Shown in pieces: positions 25,996 to 38,800 of a stretch of DNA of 64,000 bases. Position 1 is the first letter of the stretch. Each line of letters opens with the position of its first letter. The DNA is from Dirofilaria immitis (taxonomy: Eukaryota; Nematoda; Chromadorea; Rhabditida; Onchocercidae), in NCBI GenBank assembly GCA_024305405.1, contig JAKNDB010000109.1, forward strand, positions 5,890,001-5,954,000, in the 5' to 3' direction. The position numbers and the translations under genes are program-made. The notes beneath the pieces are model-generated. The model was not told the origin of the DNA, did no database searches, and was given only the letters and a program-made list of their open reading frames with translations.

Positions 25996-28900
25996 ATGCT
26001 CCAGAGAACAATCGTAAGCTGGTCTGCCCGGGTCTACTCTCTGCAAATAGTACTAATACTGCAATTATGCGCAGCTGCGGTAATAGCTGTGTCAAAAACT
26101 TTCCATCCGAAACAGTGTTCTAACGATACTGATGTAATGGATCACCTTTTAACCGAGGCTGCACTTCGCCATAATCGCCATAAATTACCGTCTAGACCAG
26201 TCATTGTACGAATTGAAATGTGGATTCAAGAAGTAACTTACGTTTCTGAACTCACTCAGGATTTTGAAATTGGTTCGTTTACATTGAAATTTTTAAAATA
26301 ATCCATAGCTAAAATCATGCTACGTTTAAAGTTTGCTTATTTAGTTATGATCTTTATTAAGATTACCTAAAAACCAGCTGATAATAAGCTTTAGCATAAT
26401 TTCTAAAAAGCTATAAAAAAATTCTTCGCTGATGACTCATCATGCCTCATATAATGTGCCGTAAAAAGACATCCTACAGCTTTATCTTTCGCGTAACTGA
26501 ATGATTCCATTTCTTTTGTACAAATGTAGCGGATCATCTTTTGTAAAAATTCAAATGTAGCGATTAGTTCAACTGTACATTTATTACACTATCATCTCAT
26601 TTATGTGATCTCTGGGAATATCTTTCATAAATCTAAAACTTATCGTTAAATTGGTCAGATTCCCAAGCATTTCTCAAGACTTTACGTTTCAAGTTTTAAT
26701 TTGCTGTTAGTGATTTTCACATTTGTTGATCTTCCTTTGCACTTGCATCAGAATGGAATTTCTTCTAAAATTCATAAATTGTTAAAGTGTCATGGAAGTA
26801 TGTTTCAAAAATAACACACGAATATATTTACTTTTAGCTATGTCATAAAAAGTAATCGTTCTTTCACTTCATGTTCGATTGCCCGTATTTCAACCAAGGA
26901 ATTCCTTTATCTATTCTCTCCATTAGTCCCTTATCGTTTAAAGTTTTTCCGTACAGTAACTTCGCATATTTTCATCAAAATTCTTTGGAAGAACCCAGGT
27001 TTTTAATAAGCGGGAAACAAAAACGGATCAGAATTTGTTTACTCGTCAATCTTTCCAATATGATTAATTGATGCAATAAGTGAAGAAATAAAATTTGCTT
27101 AAATACAGAACACTAGAACTAATACTATGATACATATCTCGCCTCGAAAAGCTCATATAATGATGAAACGGTTGAAAAACAACAAATTCCATTTTTCAAA
27201 ATATTTATTCATATGTAGCGAGTAGAATGTCTCTGTGAACACAAAGCAGGTAGTCGATTCATTTGTTGGTATAACTCCGCAGGACATCTAATGTGATTAG
27301 ACACGTGACATAATGGAAATTTCGAAAAGCTGAAAAAAGTTGAAATAGGCAGAAAAAAAGGTACGTAATAACAATCAGTTTAAATTTTCATCCGTTTCTA
27401 GTTTCAAAATTATTGTCGAGCGTAGTTCATTTCTTTAGCTACCACCGGAATCATATTATACTAATGAGCCGAATGATTGTAGTAAATTGATAATAATTTC
27501 TAGAAAGATTCATTCCAGATTTATTCATGTTCTACCTCAAATTTATTAAAGCAACTTTAAATATTATAATAAAATCTTAGTATCTGTTTTACAGATTTAT
27601 ATGTGAATGAATTTTGGGAAGATCCAGCGCTAAATTATGAAGTACTTCTACCATGTAATGGCAATTTAAGTTTTGATCACAGCATCCAGGAAAGTATTTG
27701 GATTCCTAATACTTGCTTTATCAACTCAAAAAGGCACTCATACACAGCTCACCATTTCGAAATGTTTTTCTTATGGTCTTTCCAAATGGTGCGCAAAGTT
27801 TCTTAGCTTCTTTTTTGGAGAGGTTGAATACTTAATGTTTTTAGTAACATACGATCACATTAATCAACGCACCCAAGTCTTGTAAGCTACTCTTTTCTTT
27901 TTTCTAAAATTTATTATTTCAGGCTCAATATGGTCATGTTGGCGTATTAAGAGCACTGGTCCGTGTCATATGGACCTGACTAATTTTCCAATGGATTCTA
28001 TTTCGTGTATGCTAACGTTTGAATCTTATAATTACAACATCCAGGAAGTACGGATGAAATGGAACGAACCTCATGCTGTCTTAATGTTTAAGGATATCGA
28101 ACTACCAGATTTCACTTTGGTCAACTACACAACTTCTGTCATTGAAGCTGTAATTTTACTTTTTATAAAAACGATTCTTAGGTTTAGAAATTGAAAATAT
28201 TTAGTATCAGTTCTAAATTTAAATTTATTCCCGACTGATGCAACAAACTGATATTTGTAGGAGTATGCGGCAGGTTTATGGGACGAACTTACTGTTTCGT
28301 TCACATTCAAAAGAAGATATGGATGGTACATTTTGCAAGGTAGGTTCGGTCTACATTCCTGGAAAAAGCAGTCATTCAAAAATATGCAGATTTTGTATCG
28401 TTCAGGATATATTCCAACGTATCTAACTATATTTATCTCATGGATACCATTTTATATGAGTCCACGTGCAATGCCAGCTCGAACTATGATTGGTGTCAAT
28501 TCACTGCTTGCAATGACATTCCAATTCGGAAACATTATACGGAATCTTCCACGAGTATCTTACATAAAGGTGAATTCTTTAAATGTTTTTAGACTGTATG
28601 TTTAAGTTTCAAATGTTGATATTATTGAGTTCTTTTTTTTTTTTTTAATTTGCTTGAATTTCAAAAGAAAACTGATTTTCTCTTTTGGAAACTTCTTATT
28701 GCAAGCATGAAAACTTTTAAAATTTTTGCCTTTATTAACACATGAGGTTACATTATATCTTTCATTGCAGGCGATCGATATTTGGGTTCTAAGGTGAGCC
28801 TTCAAGTTATATAACTATCAGTTGTTGCAAAACGTTTTGAAAATTTAGTTCTCAGAAAGCTGAAATGCTCTTTTATTATCAGTAAAATAGAGGAGATAGT

Positions 28901-30650
28901 TTTATTCTTGCATTTCACTTCAACTCTTTTGGAATTTTTGCATCAAAGAAAAAAAACCGATCCATCGTTTTATTTTCAACTTCTAATAAAGGACTGCAAA
29001 CCATGTCATCTCCATACATGATCGCGCTCGTTCCTGAATAGTGGATCTACTCTCATCATTGGCTTGTCCAATGACTGTATATATAAATAGATAACTGTAT
29101 ATTTCTGAGCATTTGTTCATATTTCAATTAAATTTAAAAGACTCCAGCTGTCTCACTGTTTAATCAAATAAGCGCTTCCCATACAAATGTGCCAAGAATA
29201 GACTAATCTCTATCGCTGAATATTATGAAAAAGATACACAGCAGTACAGATCGAGTAAACTCCACTCCTTCGATCTTCATATATCTCCTTTCTTTAAACA
29301 TAAAAAGGATACAACTTCATACGTAATCTCGTCGGTAATTAAAAAAGATTTGTACTTTAACAGATTTGATTTCCTTTTCTTTCAATAGCATCAAAATTTT
29401 AAGTTTTTTTTGCATAAGAAAAAACAAAGTTTTGCTTACAATGGATTTTTTCGATATCTTTTTTGTTGTTTATGCCAAAAATTGTCATTAAAAATGAATG
29501 AATGTTATATTGGCAGCAAACGAAGGAACGTTATCTTAAAGAGTCGATCATTAGTGAACATTTTCGAAATCAGAAATTGAAAATATTGTTGAAGATGGGA
29601 TAACTATTTGCATCGAATTTTATATAAGTTTAATATATTTTCAGTCAGCTTTTTCCTACTTTTGATCGCAACCTTCTGTTAATTTTTTTCTATATTTCAA
29701 AAAAAAAAATACGAATTGAATTTGCAGTGGGATGACTTTCATATTCGCGTCGTTGATCGAGCTTGCAATTGTTGGTTTTATGAATCGGCACGAAGGCCGA
29801 GCAGATACCAAATTGAATCATATGCACAAAAAAGTTACTTTCTTGTTTTTTTATATTGATTCAGAACAAATCTCTTCTGTTTATGGCAGTGGCACGGAAT
29901 TCAGAGATGTGAAACTGCCTAAGAAATTGAAGCCCGTTTTCAGTTTTATGATGTCAAGAGTAAATCGTTACTCTGCATGCATTAGGTCACCAGATTTCTT
30001 GTTACTTGAATTTGCTCACTCTAAATTACGCAACAGAGCTGTTTGAAACCTCTGGCAATGCATCATACTGTACAATGCATATCATGCTGCATATTTTGAC
30101 AAGTCAATTCTGATCAAGTGCGCATTTTGTAACAGTTTTTTTAAATGTTTAAAAAGATTTAAATTAGTATCTTTACATGAATGCCTTTTCGACCATTATT
30201 TTCAGAGAAAATCATCCATTCTGGATAGTGAGAAACTAGACTTATATTCAAGGACTAGTTTTCCTCGTAAGTTAATAATGCTGTAGAATCGTATATGCCA
30301 ACCTCATCTTCACTTTTGGACTTTTGTTAAATTTTCTTCTTCAGTAGTTTTTTTGAGAATTCGAAAAATGAGGAAAAATCTTTCCATTCTTGCTTATGCT
30401 TTTATATAAGAAAAGTATGAAAAGGAAACGCTCCATATCAAAAGATCAGCGCAATCTGCGCTGCATTAAATTAATATATATTTTTCGAATCTCAATAGCC
30501 TGAATAATATTATAATAGGATAGAAGCCAATTCAAAAATTAATGCCAATTATTTAATTTGCGCTGTACTTTGATAGAATTTTCAGTGGTATATGCAATGT
30601 TCAACATGATATATTGGGGTTATTATATGAATGGACTACTTCTACAGTAA
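25996..30650 (+). CDS. Cys-loop ligand-gated anion channel subunit (LGC/GGR-like)
   Basis: Pentameric neurotransmitter-gated channel subunit of the plasma membrane. Exons: 25996-26272 (leader, start ATG 25996 just after a TTTAG acceptor), 27595-27788 (loop motifs [23 protein letters not shown]), 27923-28149 (Cys loop: GPC, 13 residues, C; FESYNYN), 28261-28339 ([17 protein letters not shown]), 28406-28569 (M1, then M2 beginning [14 protein letters not shown]), 28771-28793, 29728-29959 (M3, short cytoplasmic loop), 30206-30266 and 30586-30650 (LDLYSR..FP then M4, stop TAA). The PAR motif before M2 is that of chloride-selective members (established). The M2 resembles C. elegans GGR/LGC amine- or GABA-like subunits; the ligand cannot be told from sequence. 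One frame break lies in exon 2 (A5 at about 27728-27732): NSK and [11 protein letters not shown] are in different frames. Confidence 0.88.
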
Positions 30651-32165
30651 ATACGATATATTAAATACGGCCTGCATGATCTTCTAATGAAATGCCTTTT
30701 GCAAGCTTTAGGAAAAAATTCTTTTCCGATTGTGCCTGTTATTCCAGTTTTTTACTAAAATTTGAATTGAAATTATTATTAAAATTGCCTATCTGATTTC
30801 TCAATGGAACACAACAACCGGATTTAGACCAATCATATCAATAACGAACTATAACAACATTCCATAACTCCAGGATAAGAAATTTAATTTTTTCACTCCA
30901 TACTTTTTTGTCCTGTCCATGCAACATTCTCAACCAGCCCTTACTAAGCCAAGGTAATCAATTAATCTTCATATAAATTTGTGTCACTCACGCCAATCTT
31001 TTTTCCTAGGAAAGCGGATGGGATATACTGGCGACTGTTTTCGAGAATCACATTGCGAAGTGACTGATTTTTAACAAATTTTAGGCAAACTAGAAAATCC
31101 ATGAAAAGTTGGTTTTGTTACACTATAGATCAAAATCATTATTAACATTGCTGATACGTAGGAATCATAATAAATTTCTTAATAAGCACTTCCTGTTTTA
31201 AACCACTTTTTTTCTAATAAAAAAGTAGCAAAATAACAAATTTCCCGATAAGCGAAATCGTGTCACTATTTATTTACTTGATAATTTTGCATTTTATCTA
31301 ACATAATGACTTTATTAGTTGATGAAATTAGATTAATTGAGAGAAGAAAGTAAAATATGATCAAATAAAACCGTGATGTGTTACTTGGAAGTACTGCAAA
31401 AGAAGTCCTTACAAGATACATCACCGTCTTCACGAAATTGCACAAAAAACGAGCAGATGAGAGTTTTAACTCAGAATATACTAATATCAAAGGAGGTAGA
31501 AGACTTAAAAAGAAGGATAGGATTAAAGAATGTGCCTGGAACGATTTGCTAACGAACTATTACATTATCAGTTTAAAAACAATGAATTGACAACCTGCTC
31601 TGACAAAAAATTCATACAGTAACTGGAAGTAACGTGCTTGGAATAAAGGTAATTATTACATGTGGATATGGAGCAGCACAAATTCGTAGTAACTGAACTG
31701 GATCCTCAAGTAATTAAACTTTTAAAGGGTGCTTTTCAAAGTTTCATTCTGAAAATTGCTGCAGGAATGATTACAGAATTGCGTTAATAGCTTATAATGC
31801 AACGGAATTTATCAGAAAAAGGTGGACAAGTAATGAGTTGTTATGTGTCATTCAAAAATACACATTATCGTCCATATCAGCTCTAAATTTTATCCAGTCT
31901 ACGCTTTCAATGCGTATAACAGCTGTAACTAAAAGAAATAATGATTCGAGAATGTGAATAACAATATTCACTGCTTACTTCTTATCTGTTGCAAATAGTC
32001 AAGTGACAGTGGCGAAAAACAGTTTATATGAGCCAACTTGTAGGAAGCGCAACTGATCGAGCTAATGCATATCTCTTAACTCATTACGGATGATACTGCG
32101 CCAGAATGAAACTGAATTGGGATGTCGTCATCACGTCAGCAAATATGGCTTCAACGAAGCGATCA

Positions 32166-32215
32166 GACACACACACACACACATACATACACATACATAT
32201 ACATACATACATACA

Positions 32216-32249
<34 letters not shown>

Positions 32250-32271
32250 CATACATACATACATACATACA

Positions 32272-32305
<34 letters not shown>

Positions 32306-32327
32306 CATACATACATACATACATACA

Positions 32328-32361
<34 letters not shown>

Positions 32362-32474
32362 CATACATACATACATACATACATACATACATACATACAT
32401 ACATACATACATACATACATACATACATACATACATACATACATACATACATACATACATACATACATACATAC
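32166..32474. repeat. (ACA)C / (ACAT)n microsatellite array, about 300 bp
   Basis: A short AC run is followed by some 70 copies of ACAT, with three regularly spaced ATAT interruptions (about 32243, 32300 and 32354). The interruptions split the array into blocks of about 55 bp, suggesting that a block was itself duplicated. Six overlapping open frames on both strands (THTYIH and MYVCMYVC types) are translations of the repeat. Confidence 0.97.
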
Positions 32475-32791
32475 ACATGTACAAATCCTATCATACTATC
32501 TTCGTTGACACCGACGCAATTGCTGCTGGGTTGTTTAACATTCAAAACCTTGCAAATCGTGCAGTTGTATATGTCATTGTACGAGCGTGTGTTTATTAGT
32601 ATACCTAGTTAGTTGTATCTGTATATAAGCGTATACGTCCGAACTTATGGCCAATATGCTGCTCAGTTGAGCTGTCAGAATAGAGGTTGGCAAGTAGTGG
32701 TGATTGTTGCATTTACGCACTATAGCGAAGCGATAAACAAATCGAGAAGTTTGGCCTGCACCACAAGAATTTAAGCGAAGTGATGTCCAAG

Positions 32792-33456
32792 CGAGCGGTA
32801 GTTGCAAGAACGGGCGAGCGTTTCTTACTTTTTCTGGAATAGAATATGAAAACATCGTTCGGTATGCATCGCAGTCGCAATGGCTATGGAAATAGTGGTC
32901 GCTAATGCTACAATCACTCACGCACTCATTCCACTTGTCCTCTTCTCATCTGCATCTCCGTATTCCTGCTCTTCTCTTTCCATTCGTTGATCTGTTCCAT
33001 CACATGCATACATTATTATAGCTTCAGGATGCATGCTGTCCAATCCGTAGGGATGCATGCTGTGCCTAACATCCCCGCTTGCTCATTCCATTTTTAATCT
33101 CTCATTCACTCCACTCCCTCCCTCCTTCTCGTCTCTGTGGCTGCAGTTATTGCAGTTCGATTTGCTTGATGTATCAATTTGTTTCTAGATATTTCGCGTC
33201 TTGCGCACAGGATTGAACGCAATAAATCGAAAATGTAGGGTGATCCTATCTATTCCTTCCAGGGTATATATGTGTTTAAAGGTTCTTTCTCCATCATTGA
33301 AATTATGTTCCTAATTTGCTTTAATTGTTTGGCATATCTCTATCCTTCCCTGTTTGTGTCGCTGTTGATCACCGATCTCTTTGCAATCGATTGTAGCGCA
33401 TGCACTACTCTTGATGCGCATTAACACTTTTTTGCTCACTTCGAGCGGTAGTTGCA
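32792..33456. repeat. Short direct repeats upstream of kin-2
   Basis: CGAGCGGTAGTTGCA occurs at 32792-32806 and again at 33442-33456. Between them GGATGCATGCTGT occurs twice in tandem, at 33027-33039 and 33051-33063. The repeats lie in the less AT-rich stretch in front of kin-2. They could be regulatory or remnants of duplication; no known factor site is claimed. Confidence 0.6.
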
Positions 33457-35838
33457 GAGCATGGTATGCCGGTCGTCGTCCACGTGATCTTTTCAGAGGC
33501 GAAGCCTGAAGTCTTTGGAAGTGAACAATAATCGAAACTGAGATGCAAAATATAAAGCGTTATCGATAGCAAATTGAGATGGAAGTGGAAGTGGTAATCG
33601 AGTACATAACTCTACTGTGATTTGATAGCTTGATACATTTGAGGCGAATTGATAATCGAAGAAGTTTACTAGGACACTAAGTTAATGAAATGTGTTAGTA
33701 CGCTAAGTTAATGTAAAGCAGAAGACTTTTTTTTCCACTGTTCTCTTGTGTTGTAATGCTGATTCGAAGCTTATCTTTTTGTACTGCGTAAACTCCGTAA
33801 TAATATCTTCCGAACATATTGGGAATGTTTTGTTCGACTACTTGAGCTTAAGTCTGCCTCTCCGTGTACTTTTTCCATTTTTGGATGCAGTTAATCATTC
33901 ATTTTGGAATATATCTTTTAAACTATATTATCATTCAAAATCTCAGTAAATATATTTTAAGGGAACATATATATTTATCATAGATGAAGTCTTGCAATGT
34001 TTTCTTGTCGTTACTACTAACGACAACATGGTATTCATGACGCAGACAGAAACTGTTTTTTTGTCATTTTATCGCGTACTATGAGGATTGAATCTAAACA
34101 TCCTGCTGTGAAAAGATAGTTTTAATAAAAATAGAAAAAAGGATGAGATCTGGTAGATTGATTACTAAATGCGTTATCTCTTTGCTTTCTATAAAATTGA
34201 ATGCCTCACATTGTAGATTTCTTCCATTAAAATTCGTTAATATTTGTTTAAAAGTAGCATTGACCTGTGAATGCCGTTGTTGTTATCTTTCTCTTAGGTC
34301 GTAGCAGGTCCAGTGTACCGGAGAAGGAAGACTGCTACCACCAGAAGTATAACTTGTCGAATCATTCAACTCAATCACTCACGAATTAGTTTTCGACGTT
34401 CTGAGTCGTCGTTTTGATCATGTTTTGCTCTACTTCTATGACGATACAGCTATTGATGCGATGAGACGCCCATTTATCATTGTGTAAGACTTATGCCATT
34501 TGTAGTTATTGTAATCGTGATTTTGCCAATATTAACCAAATCCTTATCTTTCGTAAATTCGTTGAAAATCCATGATCACCAAACGGTTTTTGGTTCGGTG
34601 CACACTCAGAGGGCTTAATATAAATGGATTTAGAATTATTAGATCTCGATTAAGGCATGCTTATCTCGTTTTCTTCAAATGTTATACAGATTTCCGATTT
34701 GCGCATGTCACGACTGAAATCATCTTAAACTGTTTTTATTTTCATTTCAAAAAATGTTGAAACAAAGAAAAAGTACTCCTTATTATCCACTTTAGATAGC
34801 ATGAAAATATTGCTTTTTTGATGCTGTATATTTCGGTTGGCTGATATTAAACAATGCTGCAGCTTGTTGCTGGAAAAGCAGAATGAAATATTTGCTAGAA
34901 ATAAAAAAGCCATTGCATATGTCATGAGAAATCTCTAACAGCTCTTGAATAGCAATTATTCAATTAATTATTAGCAGGTGTTTTGTTGTAGTGGATGTTG
35001 TGGTTGAGCAGTATAGCATCAAATTAGAAGCACTGTTTTTTCTTTGTTTTATCATTAATGGCCATAGAGATGGGGAAGACAACTGAATTTATGAAAACAC
35101 AGAGACGTGAAGATGTCCATGAATATTTTCTTGCTGTCGGTATTCTATTTTTGTATCTCTCGTAATTTATTTCTTGTAAGCTATTCCCATATCTTCGATT
35201 CCTTTTCCAACCATATTTCTTGCTTGATTTATCGCATTTGTAGATATTTACAGGGCTTGTTCAAGAGGAAATATTGATTATGTAGTTATGCGTGATCAAG
35301 GTAAGTGAGTGATCAGCTCCGTCGTGTGCCTTCTTTAATAATTGGTGAGTCTTATACCAGCAACAAGTTACACCGTGGAACATCAAACGATGTCTGTATG
35401 AAATCTGTAGCTAAAGTTTAGTTAGAAAGCTTGTTTATAATTTCTTAATAAAATGGCATAGATGTTTTGATTTCCGTGATCGGAGGTTACATATAGTGGT
35501 TTTATATATTGGCCATGAAGTTAGGTTTTTGTGTTCGAAAAAGATTTCAAAAATATATCGATTTATATATTTAGTGCTGCATTCATGTATGTTATTCGCT
35601 GATTTGAAAATGATTGATATAAGTTTACAGAAATGAAAATGTTTGGATGCATATGGAAGTGTTTTCTAAAGAGAAATTCACGCTTTCCTGGATTCTATAA
35701 AAATCCAGGAGACATTGCTGATGAATAATGGATATTTGTTGCCATAGCCATTCGTTTTTATTATGACAGTCGTCGACGTTATTATGTTCTGACATGTTAT
35801 GATGCAGAATTTATGTTTAACTTTAGTTTACTTTGAAT

Positions 35839-38800
35839 ATGGCATCCGGGGAAACAGTGAAGAGGCGCAACTAGCCCAATGTCAAGCCTACGTGCAACGG
35901 CATAACATTCAGCAGTTGGTCAAAGAAGCGATTGTTAGTTTATGCATAAACAAACCTGAAAATCCGATTTTATTTCTCAAGGAACATTTCGAAAAGCTCT
36001 ATGATCAGCGATCTCAGGCATGTTCTTTAATGTTTTATATCAAAGTTTGTAGTTGATATATATTTCTGGGAAGTTTGAATTAGTGGTTATTTGTGGTGAG
36101 ATTCTATTGAATAGTAATTTTTATTAAGGATCAGGAAGGAAAGTTTTAGTCATGCTGTCTCTTCGGAGATTTTTAGTGATTACTGTTGAATCTTCTATAC
36201 CTTTTGTAATAAGGCAAAGCACTTACTAAAAGCATTATTAGTTTTCGTTTTTATTCCAGTATAGACATTTTTTCTAAAAGTTACTACATTTTTGTACTTG
36301 GTGATATTTTTAAATTCTTTAAGAACACTGAGTTGAGAAAAACAGATTGACCAAAGGTTTTTAATGACTATCAGTATTTCTTTACATTTTGTAATCATTT
36401 TCGTTATTGGATTGCCAGAGTAGTGCATCTTTTGGGCATCGTTTTAGATAGATTTGACGAGGTTTAATTTGGTACTTGCTATTCCTTCGCTTTTTGATGC
36501 TTTTTTGAGCAATATGAATGAAACATACAATTTTTGTTCATATGCGACATCTTCCGAAGATCTTTTGTTAATTTTGCAGAAGTCATGTAAATATATCTCG
36601 GAACTTTAATGACTGATTTTGCCATCGAGATTCCTTTGATTACAAATACTTTTTTTTCTGTTTTTTTTAAATTTCTCAAGAGCATTTCGAGTAAAATGCG
36701 GTTACAAAAATGTGTGATAGCATGCGAACTAATTTCTTACGTTTATGAAGTTTGAATATTTGAAGTACTCCAATATGTGATTTTATTATTACGCTGTAAG
36801 GAAAGTTCGGATTTCTATCTCAATGTATTACAATAAATGGACTTCTTGTGCAGTTTACATAAAAGCAATCAGGATTATATATTTTGGTCGTGTGTATACG
36901 TCTGGGTTTATGTCTGTGAATATATCTAATTCATATGAAGTATATCTATTCATGTGAAATTCATTAGATGACTGCGAATTTGCAACTGATAAAGTAACAA
37001 GAAGAGAAAGAAGTTCTCATAATGAAAACAACAGTAGGGATGATTGATGCGTTTCATTAAACCATGTAATTATATATATATATGGTATGTAGTATAGATT
37101 GTTATGTTGTTACTACAACCCTTGTTATTTCAATTTAGACAGATATAACGCAATTTGCTTGTTTCTGCCACATGTTGTCCATTTTCTCAGCGACTGCTCT
37201 TCGCTCAGCTCCGTTGGAGTGCAAAATAGAGTTGGAGTGAAAAGGAGCAGAGCGAGACTGCAGTAGATGGAAGAGGAGAATTAGAAGTTTGTGTATTTCG
37301 AAAACGACGGACTGGAATCGAGCGGGATGATGATTGGGAAGGGAACAAATGCTGCATTGATCGCTGTATAGTATATAGTTGCGCTGTTCTCGCTGCTTTT
37401 GCTACTGCTTTACTCGCAAGCGTTTGTTTAACGACTAATTTGAGGTGCCGATGCACGCACGTAAACACATAGACAACGACTGCAGTAGTGACGCCGAAAA
37501 CGTACATGAGGGTCCGTCGGTCGGCACATTTCTGGTTGCCCATTTGTGGTTGATGTAGGCATCTTCCAGATTATAATTTGAAAATGGGACAGCATTTGAG
37601 TATGAAAAGACGTCGCAACATGAGCACAGAAGGTGCTACCTCTGCTACATCGGCAACCTTTACTACTACCACCGCCGGTGCAGCTAATGATATCGAAAGT
37701 CAAAAGTCCGGCGACAAAACAATTGTGGTACACTTCCTTTTCTTCATTAATAGGATCGATAAACGTCCATCATCTAGTACAAACAGCGTCGGATATTAAT
37801 GATTTTTTTACATGATATTGTTTGATTCCACTGCTTTAACTTCTTTACTGACTGTAGATTTTTGTTGTTATGTGCTTACAGGTGTCAAGTCCACGAGCAG
37901 ATGCAGCAGATGATGATGATACCATTGATGAACCTCCAAAATACAACAAGGAAACCGACGACGCCTTGCAGTTAGCGCAGAGGTTGCGGTTTTGTTAAAA
38001 AAATAGGCTTCAGTATTTTTATTTTGACCAGGACAGAAATCACAAAGTTTTTGTTATTAAAGTTACTCATTTTCATTTCGGGCATTTATAGGTACCCGAT
38101 GAAAATGAAGCCGTAAATTACGATAAGGTAGTGATACCTAAAGATGACGAAACTCGAAAGGCATTGAAGCAGCAATGTGCAAAAATATCCTTTTTTCGCA
38201 TCTTGAAGTATGTTTGTTTACAGAATTCAATAAAACCATTTTTTTATCTGGGTATCCAAAAGATTTGAAATTTTATGTTTTCAATATTTTTGAGGAGTAT
38301 ATCAACGATCTTTTAAGAAGGAACGGTGTAGTAGTTCGAAACTTTAAGCGGGTTTGTTTCGCATTTTGGTATTCCTCAGTGTTTTAAAAGGTGGAAATCT
38401 GTTTTCACTCAAACAGTCATTTGGGAAGTTATAGTACAGATGCAAGCCAGAGAAATTACACATTGAACTATATGATACGAATAATTTTACAATGATGCTG
38501 GTAGTAAAGCTAGTATTTGAACTGAATGTCAAGAAAGCTAATAGAGATTTGCAATCATGGTTTTTATCACTATTTATGAATGGGGCTATAAAGAGAGAGA
38601 AGAAAGGATTACTTCTTATTTTGGTCCCATTTATTAAGGAACGAGAAATGTTTTAAGTCAATAATTTAGAATCTGTGAATCCAAATTTTTTCAGTGTGGA
38701 AATAGCTTTTGCACTGATAGAGATCCGTAGTAGTGCAAGGTGAAACTACGTTGTCTTCAGGGAGACGAACAGAAAGCTATATTTGATGCCATGTTTCCTG

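Larger units (their letters stand above)
30651..35838. other. Intergenic and kin-2 upstream region
   Basis: The first 1.5 kb is AT-rich with no convincing gene; the 71-codon frame at 31378-31590 has no recognised motif. An ACAT array occupies 32166-32474. From about 32600 to 34500 the sequence is less AT-rich, with CpG-containing and CT-rich parts and short direct repeats, and it lies on the 5' side of kin-2. It probably contains the kin-2 promoter and perhaps non-coding first exons, but no exon can be proved. Confidence 0.5.

Noticed and set aside
32084..32612. Six ORFs of 100-169 codons on both strands
   Set aside because: They are translations of the ACAT array; period-4 repeats are open in several frames.
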